Assembly: GCA_007922305.1 (NCBI GenBank)
Contig: ML677351.1
Location: forward strand, 7,863,673 to 7,927,672
Length of the DNA: 64,000 nucleotides
Direction: 5' to 3'
Origin: Dermatemys mawii
Lineage: Eukaryota; Chordata; Testudines; Dermatemydidae
Shown here: piece after piece, positions 35,765 to 45,944 of the stretch
How positions within the stretch are numbered: position 1 is the first letter of the stretch
Layout of the letters: each line of letters begins with the position of its first letter
Translations under genes and position numbers: made by a program
Notes under the pieces: model-generated
What the model saw: the letters and a program-made list of their open reading frames with translations, nothing else
The model's database searches: none
Told to the model about the DNA's origin: nothing

Positions 35765-36730
35765 CAGGCTGACTTTGAATGAGACACACCTAATTCCTCC
35801 CTCTCTTATGCATCAGCAAATAAGGTCTGGCTAAGGAACTGAAGGGAAAGTGTCAGGGTCAGTGCAGCTGACATACAAACAGTGAAAAGGGATGTAGCTG
35901 GATACAAATCCTGGCTACTGGATTTAACTCTTGGACATTTGTGTGATGAAACAGGCTATAACAGACTGTGTTCCCTTTTAGCATCTGGATGGACTCAGCA
36001 CCTATACAATATTCCATTATTTGTGGTTAACAAGAATTCCAGCCAGCATCATCATAGATGCTCAGATGTAGTATGTATGGCTTCTTTGCCTTTACTACAC
36101 ACTGTCGCCTGGAATTTAGCCAGAAGGGCTTTTTAGTTCACATTGCTTGCTGAAACTTCTCTTTAGAGAAGAACACAAAAACAAAATAAAAACAAACACA
36201 CAAAGAAAAAGGGTTTTGAGCTTAGTTTTTTTCTCTTAAATTCTTGTTCTATTTTCCTATTCCCCTGCAGCGAATGGTAACCAATAACTTATCGGCTGGC
36301 CTCTCTAATAATGCTTAATTAGTCATTTCTGCGATTAAGAAAAGAAACAAAATGAAAGGCAAAATATTAGGGTGTGGATGTCAATCTAGTATAATAACGT
36401 ACATGTCCTCCTTAACTGAAACTCCTTGGAGACTCACACTGTCTGCTTTCAGGAATCATTTAGAAAAGAAGAGAATCAGTAGGTGACTGGCTGTAAATCT
36501 AGAATGAATTTTCAGATCATTATTACAAAACATAAGACACTCTGAAGTGTGTATACATGTATATGTACACATGCATACATGTGTATGCATGCATACACAC
36601 ACAAAGAATCACATACAAGATTAACATTCCTCTGGGGAAAAAAATAATTCCAATCAGATGCGCTCTTGCTTGATCTACACAAAATGCCAATCAAAAAGAG
36701 AGATTCCTAAACAAGACTTATTTCTGTTAC
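35765..36730. other. AT-rich DNA, no gene seen
   Basis: An alternating purine-pyrimidine tract lies at 36545-36604. A motif-dense patch with GGTAACCAATAAC and CTTAATTAGTCATTTCTG lies at 36270-36330 and may be a conserved non-coding segment. Confidence 0.4.
36545..36604. repeat. Alternating purine-pyrimidine tract with ATGCAT motifs
   Basis: Imperfect GT/AT/GC alternation with many short palindromes (GTACAC, ATGCATACATG, GCATGC). It is a degenerate dinucleotide microsatellite with Z-DNA character. Confidence 0.7.
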
Positions 36731-36736
36731 TACAAG

Positions 36737-37069
36737 CATAGGCGCTGACTCTGTGGGTGTTCCAGGACTAGATCATTCACAGAAAAAAAAAAGTGCTTAG
36801 CATCCACTGGCTTCCCCCCATCACCTCCTTCCTTCCAACGGCCCTGCTAATCAACTCCTCCTCCTCCTCCCTCCCAGCGCCTCCCACTGCAATTAACTGT
36901 TCCATGGAGTGCAGGAGGCTCTGAGGGGTGGGGGAGCCGGGGGATGGGGCATACTCGAGAGAGAGGGAAGAACTGGGCAGGAAGAGGCAGGAAGGAGTGG
37001 AGTCAGGGCAGGGCCTGGGGCTAAGCAGGATTTGAGCACACCAGAGAAAGGAGGAAGCCAGCACCTGTG
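36737..37069. mobile_element. hAT-type MITE, GC-rich family, copy 2
   Basis: The element begins CATAGGCGCTGACTCTGTGGG and ends AAGCCAGCACCTGTG. The 8-bp flanks are ACTACAAG (36729-36736) and ACTACAGG (37070-37077), seven of eight matching. It belongs to the same family as 17863-18189: both share the CCTCCCACTGCAATTA/CTCACCCTTGCAATCA block and a G-rich right half. Confidence 0.88.
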
Positions 37070-37147
37070 ACTACAGGTATAGTAAATCAGCAAATTAATG
37101 ATGGTTAGTGCTGGCAGACAGAGAAAAGAGGACTCTTCTTTACATGA

Positions 37148-37168
37148 TTTTTTTTTTTTTTTTTTTTT
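37148..37168. repeat. T21 homopolymer
   Basis: An uninterrupted run of T with no recognised retroposed copy beside it. Confidence 0.85.
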
Positions 37169-37254
37169 ACAAATTAAAGATTAAAATATAAAAGAGTTGT
37201 AAATATTGTCCTTCTTTTCCATCCTTTGTAGTATGTTCCTTATCATCAGAGCTC

Positions 37255-37456
37255 TGATCCTACAAACAATGAATTTTACTATTGAAAGAGTTTCCATTGA
37301 AATCACTTTGGACAATTAATTATTCAAGCACTAATTGTGCAGGATACACCAATAATTAAAAAGATATTATTTTAATTAAGGAAATGAAATAATGTAATTG
37401 ATGGGTCTATTCATGATGGTAAAGGTAAGCGCATGCATAAGATTTTGTAGGATCAG
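37255..37456. repeat. Palindromic MITE (GATCCTACAAA termini)
   Basis: The left terminus TGATCCTACAAACAAT is mirrored by TAAGATTTTGTAGGATCA on the right. The TTCCATTGAAATCACTTTGGA part corresponds to the ccattgaagtcaatgg core of this turtle repeat. The middle has been expanded or altered. No clear target duplication was found. Confidence 0.6.
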
Positions 37457-37695
37457 TACTTTAGATCATAAGTGCTTGGTAGCAGAGACCAAATCATTAA
37501 ATTGAATAGCGGTGCCTCAACATGGTATGGTGTCTCTGGGTGCTTTTGCAATAGAAATACTAAACGAATATAGTTAAAACAAGTGACTTAAACAATAATT
37601 TTAGACTATATAAAAAGGTGTAGATAGACTTATTTCATTTGTCAATACATCTAAGACGTTGTGGGTTATGCTACAGAACAGGCACATGAGCTATA

Positions 37696-38188
37696 CAGTA
37701 GAACCTCAGAGTTACAAATACCTTGGGAATGGAAGTTGTCTGTAACTCTGAAATGACTGTGTTTGAAAGAGAGAGAAATCAGAGGGGTAGGTGGCTGGGT
37801 GTGAGAGTGAAAGAGTGACAAAAACATGTGTTCCCTTCCTGCCGAGGGGAGGCATGACAAAAACAGCGTGTCCCCCTCCCAGCAGGGATGACACTGTTGC
37901 AGACCCCAGTGCTGTTCCTGCTCTGCTGTCTGGCTCTGGCTGTCTTGGTCTGACAGCCCTAGCATCTTACTGTAAGTGGCTGTCCCATATGTGTCAGTGG
38001 CATGAGGACAGGCAGCCCAGACATGCGTGCCTAAGAAACTACAGGAACAGCACAGTATTTGCCCTTTTTTGGAGCGGGGGGTGGGGGAGGAAGGGAAGAG
38101 TTTCTGCTGCTGCCTGATTGGTTACTTTTGCTTTCAGTAGGTGTCCGGTTGACCGTAATCTGGTGTTCGTACCTTTGAGGATCTACTG
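37696..38188. mobile_element. Tc1/mariner-type MITE
   Basis: The left end CAGTAGAACCTCAGAGTTAC is mirrored by the right end GTACCTTTGAGGATCTACTG, and TA flanks both sides (37694-37695 and 38189-38190). An internal GTCTGTAACTCTGAAATGAC repeats the terminal motif. The frames at 37666-38240 on both strands lie within or across it and do not resemble a transposase. Confidence 0.85.
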
Positions 38189-38273
38189 TATAGCATTCCC
38201 ACTGCAGTTGTTCTTTTCCACGAAGAACTATCCCCATCATGCAGAATTCATTATAACAACATGGAGACTCATG

Positions 38274-38276
<3 letters not shown>

Positions 38277-38309
<33 letters not shown>
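38277..38309. repeat. (TA)n microsatellite
   Basis: About sixteen uninterrupted TA units. Confidence 0.95.
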
Positions 38310-38312
<3 letters not shown>

Positions 38313-38990
38313 CTGTATCTTCTTTATTATTAATCAAATTATGTTACCACAACACTGGGAAAGATAGTGGAAAAACCGCAAATTCTCCAAAATCAAAACG
38401 AGGAAAAACAAGAGAATGATATTTTTAGTTCCAAGATTAAACCCCAAAGGATTTTTTATGTGGGGTGGGCTCAGGGGGAAGAGTTCTGAGAAATATATGA
38501 GTGAATGAAAATGTGGGGTTACAATGGCAGCTAAGTGGCAACTTTAACTATAGCTTTCAGAGATTTTATCCATTCAAGCAAAAGATAAAAGGGAAAAAAA
38601 GTATTATTTGGTACATCACAGCTGTCTTCCGTTACCTGTAATTATACATTCTCAGCTTGAACTAGAGACCAAAGGCTATACTAAGAAAAATAAACAGAGA
38701 TGTTAAAAGGAACAATTTATTACTCCTTCAGGTACGTGACATTCTCCTGCAAGAAAACAAAAGGAGCATCCTATATTTATTTCTATTTCTAGGGCACAGT
38801 ATTATTCCTCTGTATTGTACAAGTTGTAATAAGTATTAATGAGGCAGACCAAATGTCTTTTGGAAACAATCTAGTATTTACAATACATTGAACAGAACTG
38901 CCACAGAGAGACACATCAGCATTAAGATGAAATAACCCAGCAGACTTCAATCAAATTACACTGGTTTTATCCTCAGTAGACTAGAGATTA
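38310..38990. other. AT-rich unique DNA, no gene seen
   Basis: No recognised element or reading frame was found. Confidence 0.45.
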
Positions 38991-38993
38991 GAA

Positions 38994-39293
38994 CAGGGAT
39001 TGGCAACCTTTGGCCCATGGCCCACTAGGGTAAGCCCCCTGGCAGGTTAGGGCAGTGTGTTTACTTGCTGTGTCCGCAGGTTTGACTGATCGCAGCTCCC
39101 ATTGGCCACAGTTTGCCGCTCCAAGCCCATGGGGGCTATAGGAAGCAGCGGCCAGTACATCCCTCAGTCTGGCAAACCACAGCCAATGGAGGCTGCGATC
39201 AGCTGAACCTACAGACACGACAGGTAAACAAACTGGTCTGGCCCGCAGGGGGCTTATTCTGGTGGGCTGTGGGCCAAAGGTTGCCAATCCCTG
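38994..39293. mobile_element. Foldback hAT-type MITE
   Basis: The left end CAGGGATTGGCAACCTTTGG and the right end CCAAAGGTTGCCAATCCCTG are perfect reverse complements. Inverted similarity extends much further inward: GCCCCCTGGCAGG pairs with GCCCGCAGGGGGC, and GACTGATCGCAGC pairs with GCTGCGATCAGC. The 8-bp flanks GATTAGAA (38986-38993) and GACTAGAA (39294-39301) differ at one base. The overlapping 99- and 77-codon frames on the two strands are by-products of the palindrome. Confidence 0.93.
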
Positions 39294-39294
39294 G

Positions 39295-40190
39295 ACTAGA
39301 ATATCTGTTATTACTAATTATCTCTCTGTTACTAGAATGTCATTAATGCTATTGTCTACCACTGGAAATACTTTCCAATACTTAGTCTGGTCTTGAGCCA
39401 CCACTGTTTTATCTGTATTTTACCTATTCACTTTCTTCACTGACAGTAAAAATATTTGCAGGTCCATCATATCACAAAAGGCCCAGCATATCTATCATAT
39501 CTATCAAGGTTAGAAATTGCAGCAAAATATGTTGTTCACTGAGTGACTACGTATGACAATTCCCTTATCTTTTTTTTTTCTGAAGAAGATTCCATTAAGG
39601 GTCTTTCTGACTGATATTAGTCAAAATTCATTTTTATACAACAATAACTGTTTACCTTCAGATTGTCTACTCTATGCAACTGCATGATCTGGGTAACTGT
39701 TGTCTTTCCTCATCTCTTTCCCTCTTTACAGTCTGTTCCCCTCCCTCATCACTGCTTATGTAATATTCAACCATAAGCACTTTGAGGCAAAAATTGTCTC
39801 TAACACATCTTAACTATAATAAGCAGTATTTAAAATAAACTGATTCCCCTAGCTATTAATGCTATGGGATCTCTTAGAATTTATGCAAATATTCCTAGAG
39901 CTATTGCTTATCCAAAGTTTTACAGTGAAATTGAAGGTAAACAAAATCTAATGAATTATTTATATCATGCTGGTATAAGAATATGAAGATAAAATTTTGC
40001 CACATCAGTTGACATTCAAAATGTCCTGACAAAAGAATAGATTTTAGCATTTTGCTACAAAATCAACATCTTTCTGAGCATTTGTTCAGGATCTCCAGCA
40101 GTTCTTATGTTCTATCTTTCCTTGAATGACGCAAGTAATAGTACGGCTACCTGACAATAAATATAAGATTTTATCTTCCAAGAAAAATAG
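39295..40190. other. AT-rich DNA, no gene seen
   Basis: A weak L2-tail-like motif (ATAAGCACTTTGAGGCAAAAATTGTCT) lies near 39772-39800, too decayed to assign. Nothing else was recognised. Confidence 0.4.
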
Positions 40191-40194
40191 ATGA

Positions 40195-40325
40195 GCAGCC
40201 TCATTTTATACATGGGAAAACAGAATCAAAGAGGTTAAGGGACTTCTCCAACACCACAAAGAAGTCAATATGCTAACAGAATAGAACTCATGTTATCATA
40301 TCTATGCTCAGAATACTAGACCATT
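40195..40325 (+). repeat. MIR-like SINE fragment
   Basis: The run CTCATTTTATACATGGGAAAACAGAATCAAAGAGGTTAAGGGACTTCTCCAACACCACA follows the MIR order. It is followed by a part with ATAGAACTCATG. It is decayed and has no clear ends. Confidence 0.6.
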
Positions 40326-40329
40326 GGTA

Positions 40330-41418
40330 TAAAGTGGATGATGGATCTGAAGAATAATTTGATTTTTTGGTTTGCTTGGTTCTCTAGATTTTCAGCTCAT
40401 AATTTCTATGTTACCACTTCACTAGGACAGAAAGCCTTCTGTATAACCAGAAAGCCTCTTCATAGGAGCTGATAGCAAGTCATGTGGTGCTTTCTGAAAA
40501 ATTCAGTTATGCAGTTTAATAAATCTTCTCTGGCCTTTCCACTTCCATTTTTCTTATTATTTCTTCTCTGCACCTTGATGATTTTGTATCTAGAGTGCTG
40601 AATAGAATGAAAAAGTCAACTCAGCCAACAAAATTGCAAGATGACCCTATAAAAGCACAAAGAAGCAAACAAGGTTTTAAAGATGCTGCTTACATGTCAA
40701 TTTCCCCTACATGGTTCTTCTGTTAAAATTAGACCCCTTTTCACGATTTATTTTTCAAGATTTACTGTGTCCTATCTGGATGTATGGAAGATTTGATAAT
40801 GTTTAGTTATCACAAAATTCCCATTCTACCATAACATCTTCCAGTGGTGAGGGGGAAAGGAATACAAAGCTGAAGGAAATTATTTAGCTGAGGTATATTT
40901 TCCCCCAACATAAACATTAAGATCTAAATGACCTGTTGAAGCTTATCATTGTAATTCTCAATAATATCTTTCCTTTTCTCATTTTCTTGAATTAAAGAGC
41001 ACTTCTTCCCTTGTAAAAGGAAAAAAAAAAAAGCCTGACTGACTTAGAAGAAGGGTACTATTGTTACATAGCTGATTTATTTTATTCGCTTTTATGGGGA
41101 ACTCTGGTAGCTGTGTGACTTTCAGAAGGATTTATTGAATCAACTAAATGACGAGCTCCCTCTGGAGAGATCAGATTTTGCTGTCTCTCTTCCTCTGAAA
41201 GGGAAATAGATGAGCTAAGTTGTTAGATCTTATTTCTGAACTGTCCATATTCTTTGTCCATCCACTGAAGTCCTCTCTGCAGCAATATCCAAGACCAGGT
41301 CTGTTTCTTTTCCCAGGCTAGTATGCAACAATGTGAATACCACTGGGAGTATTAAATAATTGCACTGAGCAGTGGAACAGCTTTCCATTTATTCCTTTTA
41401 TGTTTATGCTAAATACTG
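40330..41418. other. AT-rich unique DNA, no gene seen
   Basis: An A-run lies near 41021-41033. No gene or element was recognised. Confidence 0.45.
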
Positions 41419-41419
41419 A

Positions 41420-42330
41420 TGGTTAAGAACGTAAGAATGGTCATATTGGTTCAGACTAAAGGTCCATCAAGCCCAGAATCCTGTCCTCTGATAGTGGCTA
41501 ATGGCAGGTACCTCAAAGGGCATGAACAGACAGGTTATCATCAAGTGATCCATCCCCTGTCACCCAATCCCAGCTTCTGGCAAACAGAGGCTAGGGACAC
41601 CATTTCTGCCCATCCTAGCTAATAGCCATTGATGGACCTATCTTCCATGAATCTATCTAGCTCCTTTTTGAAGCTACTGGCCTTTACAACACCCTCTGGC
41701 ATGGACTTCCAGAGGTTGACAGTGTGTTGTGTGAAAAAATACTTCTTCGTGTTTGTTTTAAACCTGCTACCTATTCATTTTATTTGGGGGCCCCTTGTTC
41801 TTGTATTATGAGAAGGAGTAAATAACACTTCCTTATTTACTTTCTCTAGACAACTCATGATTTTACAGACCTTTTTAAAATATCCCCTCTTAGTTGCCTC
41901 TTTTTCAAGCTAAGTCCCAGTCTTATTAATCTCTCCCCATATCGGAGCCGTTCTATACCTCATATCATTTCCGTTGCCTTTTTCTGAATTTTTTCCAATT
42001 CAAATATATCTTTTTTGAGATAGGGAGACCACATCTGTATGCAGTATTCAAGGTGTGGGTGTACCATGGATTTATATAGAGGCAATATGCTATTTTCTGT
42101 CTTACTATCTATCCCTTTCTTGATGATTCCCAACATTCTGTTCACTTTTTTTGACTGTCACTGCACGTTGAGTGGATGATTTCAGAGAACTATCTACAAT
42201 GACTCCAAGATCTCTTTCTTGAGTGCTAACAGCTAATTTAGACCTCATCATTGTATATGTATAGTTAGGATTATTGTTTTTCAATGTGCATTACTTTGCA
42301 TTTATCAGCATTAAATTTCATCTGCCATTC
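41420..42330 (-). pseudogene. CR1 LINE ORF2, C-terminal reverse-transcriptase part and 3' UTR
   Basis: Read on the minus strand, this is the thumb and C-terminal part of a CR1 ORF2 protein. The stretch at 41960-42145 is open and reads NRMLGIIKKGI, then LPLYKSMVHPHLEYCIQMWSP, the hallmark CR1 segment. Further down, the protein would end SINGY at a TAG at 41619-41621, followed by about 200 bp of 3' UTR. The open stretch and the terminal stop are in different frames, so at least one frameshift exists. The catalytic palm part is absent, because the element joins abruptly to an upstream ORF2 part near 42330. It cannot encode an active enzyme. Confidence 0.9.
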
Positions 42331-42724
42331 TTAACATCCCTTGCTAGCTGCAACTCCAAGTGTGATTTAGCCTTCCTGATTTCACTCCTGCATGCCTGAG
42401 CAATATTTTTATACTCTTCCTTGGTCATTTGTCCAATCTTCAACTTCTTCTAAGCTTCTTTTTTGCATTTAAGATCAGCAAGGATTTTACTGTTAAGCTA
42501 GTCGCCTGCCATATTTACTATTCTTTCTACACATCAGTATGCTTTGTTTCTGCAACCTCAGTAAGGATTCTTCAAAACACAGCCAGCTCTCCTGGACTCC
42601 TTTCCCCTTCATGTTATTCTCCCAGGGGATCCTGCCCATCAGTTCCCAAAAAGTTATTCTCCCAGGGGAAAGTTATTCTCCCAGGGGATCCTGCCCATCA
42701 GTTCCCAAAAAGTTCCCAAAACTT
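42331..42724 (-). pseudogene. CR1 LINE ORF2, linker between endonuclease and reverse transcriptase
   Basis: On the minus strand this encodes the region before the reverse-transcriptase domain, with recognisable QESWLYF-like, CRKNSKYGRR and EIRKAKSHLEL stretches. It ends at ARDVK just before the junction. In an intact CR1, roughly a kilobase of palm-domain coding lies between this segment and 41420-42330. An internal deletion in a single insertion is therefore the simplest reading. Part of it (42613-42720) is tandemly duplicated with a 59-bp period. Confidence 0.75.
42613..42720. repeat. 59-bp tandem duplication inside CR1
   Basis: The block beginning GTTATTCTCCCAGGGGATCC at 42613 recurs at 42672. 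A shorter GTTATTCTCCCAGGGGAAA block lies between them at 42653. The copies are virtually identical, so the duplication is later than the decay of the host element. Confidence 0.85.
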
Positions 42725-43230
42725 CATTGTTGCAGTTTGAATTAATCTTTCTCAAATATGGAAGACCAGAATTGCATACAGTATTTCAGATGATTTCTCA
42801 CTAGTACCTTGTATAATGGTAATAAGAGTTCCCTATGTCAATTGGCAGTGCCTTGGCTGATTAAACATAGGATTGTATTAGCCTTTTTCATGGTTGCATC
42901 ACAATGGCAGCTCAAAGTTATCCTGTGATCAATCAATATACCTATGTCTTTCTCTTCCTCTACAGCTTCCAACCGATATAGCCCCAATATATAGCAAAAA
43001 TTCTTGCTGAAAGTCCTTAAGTGCGTGATCTAGCATTTGCACTATTGAATTTCCCATTAAAACCCCATTTCCATTCTTCAGTTTTCAAGATCTCTCACAT
43101 TTTCTTGTATGATATTCCCTTCCTCCATGTTGGCAAATCTCCCAACTGTGTGTTTGCAAATTGTATTCGTATATTCCTAATGGCTGACTTTCACACATTT
43201 ACCATAAGTACCTTCTACTCTCCAGCATTC
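42725..43230 (-). pseudogene. Second CR1 LINE ORF2 fragment, different subfamily
   Basis: On the minus strand the order is: a decayed FADD-box region near 43150-43170 (FAnTqLG where FADDTKLG is usual), a stretch equivalent to the EDLDDL helix, the K-C-x-V/A-M-H-L segment near 43020, an EEEKD stretch near 42950, and MKKANTILCLISQG near 42870. It overlaps the same ORF2 part as the neighbouring copy but differs clearly, so it is a separate insertion. The catalytic aspartates are lost. Confidence 0.8.
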
Positions 43231-43289
43231 CATTATTCAATTAAAATATAATCTTCCTTTCTATTTCACACCCTTATCAACTCCGTTCA

Positions 43290-43565
43290 TTAGTCTCTCT
43301 CTTTTTTTTTTTTGCATGAAGCTCAAATTCCTCATCCTTACATTTAAGTTCTGTATAGTTGCCTACATCTCTGATCTGACAACTCTTCCGTCCTCTATAC
43401 TCTGCTCTCTAAACTTGCAATTCTGTAGGCTGAGTTGACTTCCCTGATTCTTTCCTGAAATTATATTCTTCTTCCTATTGTTCTCTTTCCCTCCCCACTT
43501 CTTGCTCTACTTCCATATCTACATATAACTATCTGAATCCTTTCCAGTATGCATTAGAATTGAAT
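43290..43565 (+). repeat. L2-like LINE C-terminal coding relic
   Basis: The plus strand near 43320-43400 gives KLKFLILTFKFCIVAYISDL. This is comparable to the K-L-L-L-L-T-F-K-A-L-H-x-L-A-P-x-Y-L-S-D-L stretch near the end of L2 ORF2. It continues as pyrimidine-rich sequence. The tail motif was not found and the borders are approximate. Confidence 0.5.
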
Positions 43566-43569
43566 TCTC

Positions 43570-45480
43570 ATTTAGGTTTTGTTTCATTCTTATTATTATT
43601 CCCATCTTTTCCTTTTGTTTGTCTATTTTCATGTCTTATGTTGGTATGTAGAATTTTCTTTTTTTTTTTTTTTTTTAAATTTTTTTGGAAAACTGACTGG
43701 GTCTTTTTTATTTGATACTGTGGATTTTAGTTCAAAGTAATCATGGATATATTTGGTATCAACAAGAATGGTAAAGCTGTAATTGGTAAATCCAATGAAA
43801 GATTGAATAAGGCAATTCTCAGATTTCACGGTGATTCATTTATGTGTTATTAAGTCAACAGAGGACAATAAAGGAAAGTGCAAAATACTCTCATATATAT
43901 CTTTTAAAATTAATACATTTCCCCTCAAAATAAAATAGTCCCTCATATAACAGATAAAAATACTTGCTCTTCACTTTATCCTAGTAAAGCACTTTATTTG
44001 AAAGCAGCCCTCACTTATGCCCTTATTCACGAATTCAGTTTTCCAAAGTGCTAAATTACTCTGTGGAAAATAAATTCTATTATATAATATTTTACGTCAG
44101 TATTTTCTGGGTTTTGTTGTCATTTTGAAGAATTGCTGGCTATTGAAAAATGGGTTCAAATGTAAAGACCTACTGTGGAATATTATAGTTTTATTGTAAA
44201 GGTTGTGTTTCAGTCATGCAAACCCTATATAATTTTGCTGTTAGTGTAAAGTATCAATGAAAAAAAAAATGTTGCTGTCTCAAAATGCCCTGATAGTGCA
44301 GTGAAATTTTCTTTTTTGCATGCTTCAGAGTGATTTGGTAAGAATGACTGTATTTAGATTGAATTTCACATTTGTTTTCAACCAGTGGTCTGGCCCAAAT
44401 AATACAAGGTTAGGAAAAATGCAAGCAAAACCTAAGTAGCATGTTTGATCTTATAAAAATTCATGAATATCGTTACCACATGCTTTCTTTACCCCCTCCC
44501 CCAAAAGTCTAAATACCATCTGTGCAAGATAGTTTAATTAGGGGATTAGGACCACAGAAGCTCTCTTAGCTCAAGCACATGCACCCTTGACCACTTAAGA
44601 GAAAATAAAAATGGAAAAGAAAAGAAAATGGACAGCAATATCCCCTTGGATTCAGTATAAACTGGAGTTAACTAAGCCAACAGAATTTAGCTGTCTGACT
44701 CACCCATGGGACATTGCTGTTCTTTTTTCTTTATGCATATGACTGGTCCAGCATAAGGTTTATGAGTAAAGTTGGCAGCACATGAATCAGATTTTAATAA
44801 GTTCAAATGGAATTCTGCAGCAGACTGGTATTTAAAGGCTGCAGCATACTATGGGGACCATTTTTTTCAGGATTTGGCACCAACAGAAACATCAAATGAT
44901 AAAAGTACATAAGTAGCTCTTAAACAAAATAAATGAGGTACAAACATCAGTAAAGACTGTGCATCAAATATATAAAAAGGTCTGTAATGCCCATAAAATT
45001 CCAGATCCATTTTCAAATCAACTAATTCTAGAAAGTGAAATGATAAATGTAGAAAACGACCTCCTATAAAAACAAAGTAATCAGTTAGCATACTTCACCA
45101 TCAATCTAAAATGGATTTTGTTACACCACATCATTTTTCTTAAACACAGTATAATTCATGTAGTTGCTAGTAAAAACATGTAATGACTTTAACCAAAAAT
45201 GAGATCTTGGCATATAGAACGCTAATACTGACAAGTTTCAACAGTTTTGGTTAGTGTTCTCTTTCTCAATAGGACAATACATTGTAGATCTAAGCAAATA
45301 ATCCATGATGAATAATTTATTCAGTGTATTTAGTCTTCTTTTCTGCTTACAGAATGCCCACAAGCAGATCATCTTTATTTGTTCAACTTTATTCAGATTA
45401 GATTTTTTGCCATTTTTAAAATGGTCTACATATTGATTGCAAACAGTTTACTTTAAGAAGGTGATACGCAAACTGTGAGG
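43570..45480. other. AT-rich DNA, no gene seen
   Basis: A T-rich tract lies at 43657-43685. No other element or gene was recognised. The 74-codon minus frame at 44867-45091 lacks a domain. Confidence 0.45.
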
Positions 45481-45489
45481 TTAGTTGTG

Positions 45490-45556
45490 ATTGGTCACAT
45501 AAGCCACATGGTACTTCCTCTGTTTCATGATTGGCTAAGTGCAACTCCTATAAATG
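45490..45556 (+). promoter_or_regulatory. Promoter-like module: two CCAAT boxes and a TATA box
   Basis: Two inverted CCAAT boxes (ATTGG) lie at 45490-45494 (in GTGATTGGTCACA) and 45530-45534 (in CATGATTGGCTAAG), exactly 40 bp apart. A TATAAATG box lies at 45549-45556. This arrangement is typical of an NF-Y-driven TATA promoter, and also of a retroviral LTR promoter. No LTR ends were found and no open frame of note follows within 1 kb. A non-coding transcript would start near 45580 if it is used. Confidence 0.25.
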
Positions 45557-45774
45557 AACACTTTTGGACTGCTTGTGATTTTAAAATCCACATTCTGCAA
45601 ATAGCTGTGCATGTCAATCATACGTTTGAAACTGGCTGTCTGTAGCACTTTATGAGTAAAACATGATAGCTTGAATTACTCTTATTTAACATATATTCTA
45701 CAGTAAAACCTAGAAGCATAATTATGGCCTAACTATTAATCTAAGGCCTTCATTTCTAAAGTACCTGAGTGTCT

Positions 45775-45940
45775 AATAATCATAAATGTAACATCCATGA
45801 AAGGTAAGGAAGTACTATTATCCTCATTCTACAGAGAGACTAAGTGACTTGCCCAAGGTCATGCAGACAATCTGAGACAGAGCTTGGAATTGAACAGTTC
45901 TCCTGACTCCTATGTTAGCAACCTAACCACTGGATCAACC
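45775..45940 (+). repeat. MIR SINE, well-preserved core
   Basis: The run TACTATTATCCTCATTCTACAGAGAGACTAAGTGACTTGCCCAAGGTCATGCAG is followed by CAGAGCTTGGAATTGAAC and CTAACCACTGGATCAACC. This follows the MIR consensus order closely on the plus strand. Confidence 0.85.
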
Positions 45941-45944
45941 CTTC

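Noticed and set aside
37666..38240. Five overlapping frames of 60-108 codons
   Set aside because: They fall in or across the Tc1/mariner-type MITE at 37696-38188 and conflict with each other. No transposase catalytic motif is seen.
38988..39346. 99-codon minus and 77-codon plus frames
   Set aside because: They are by-products of the foldback hAT element. The near-palindrome keeps both strands open.
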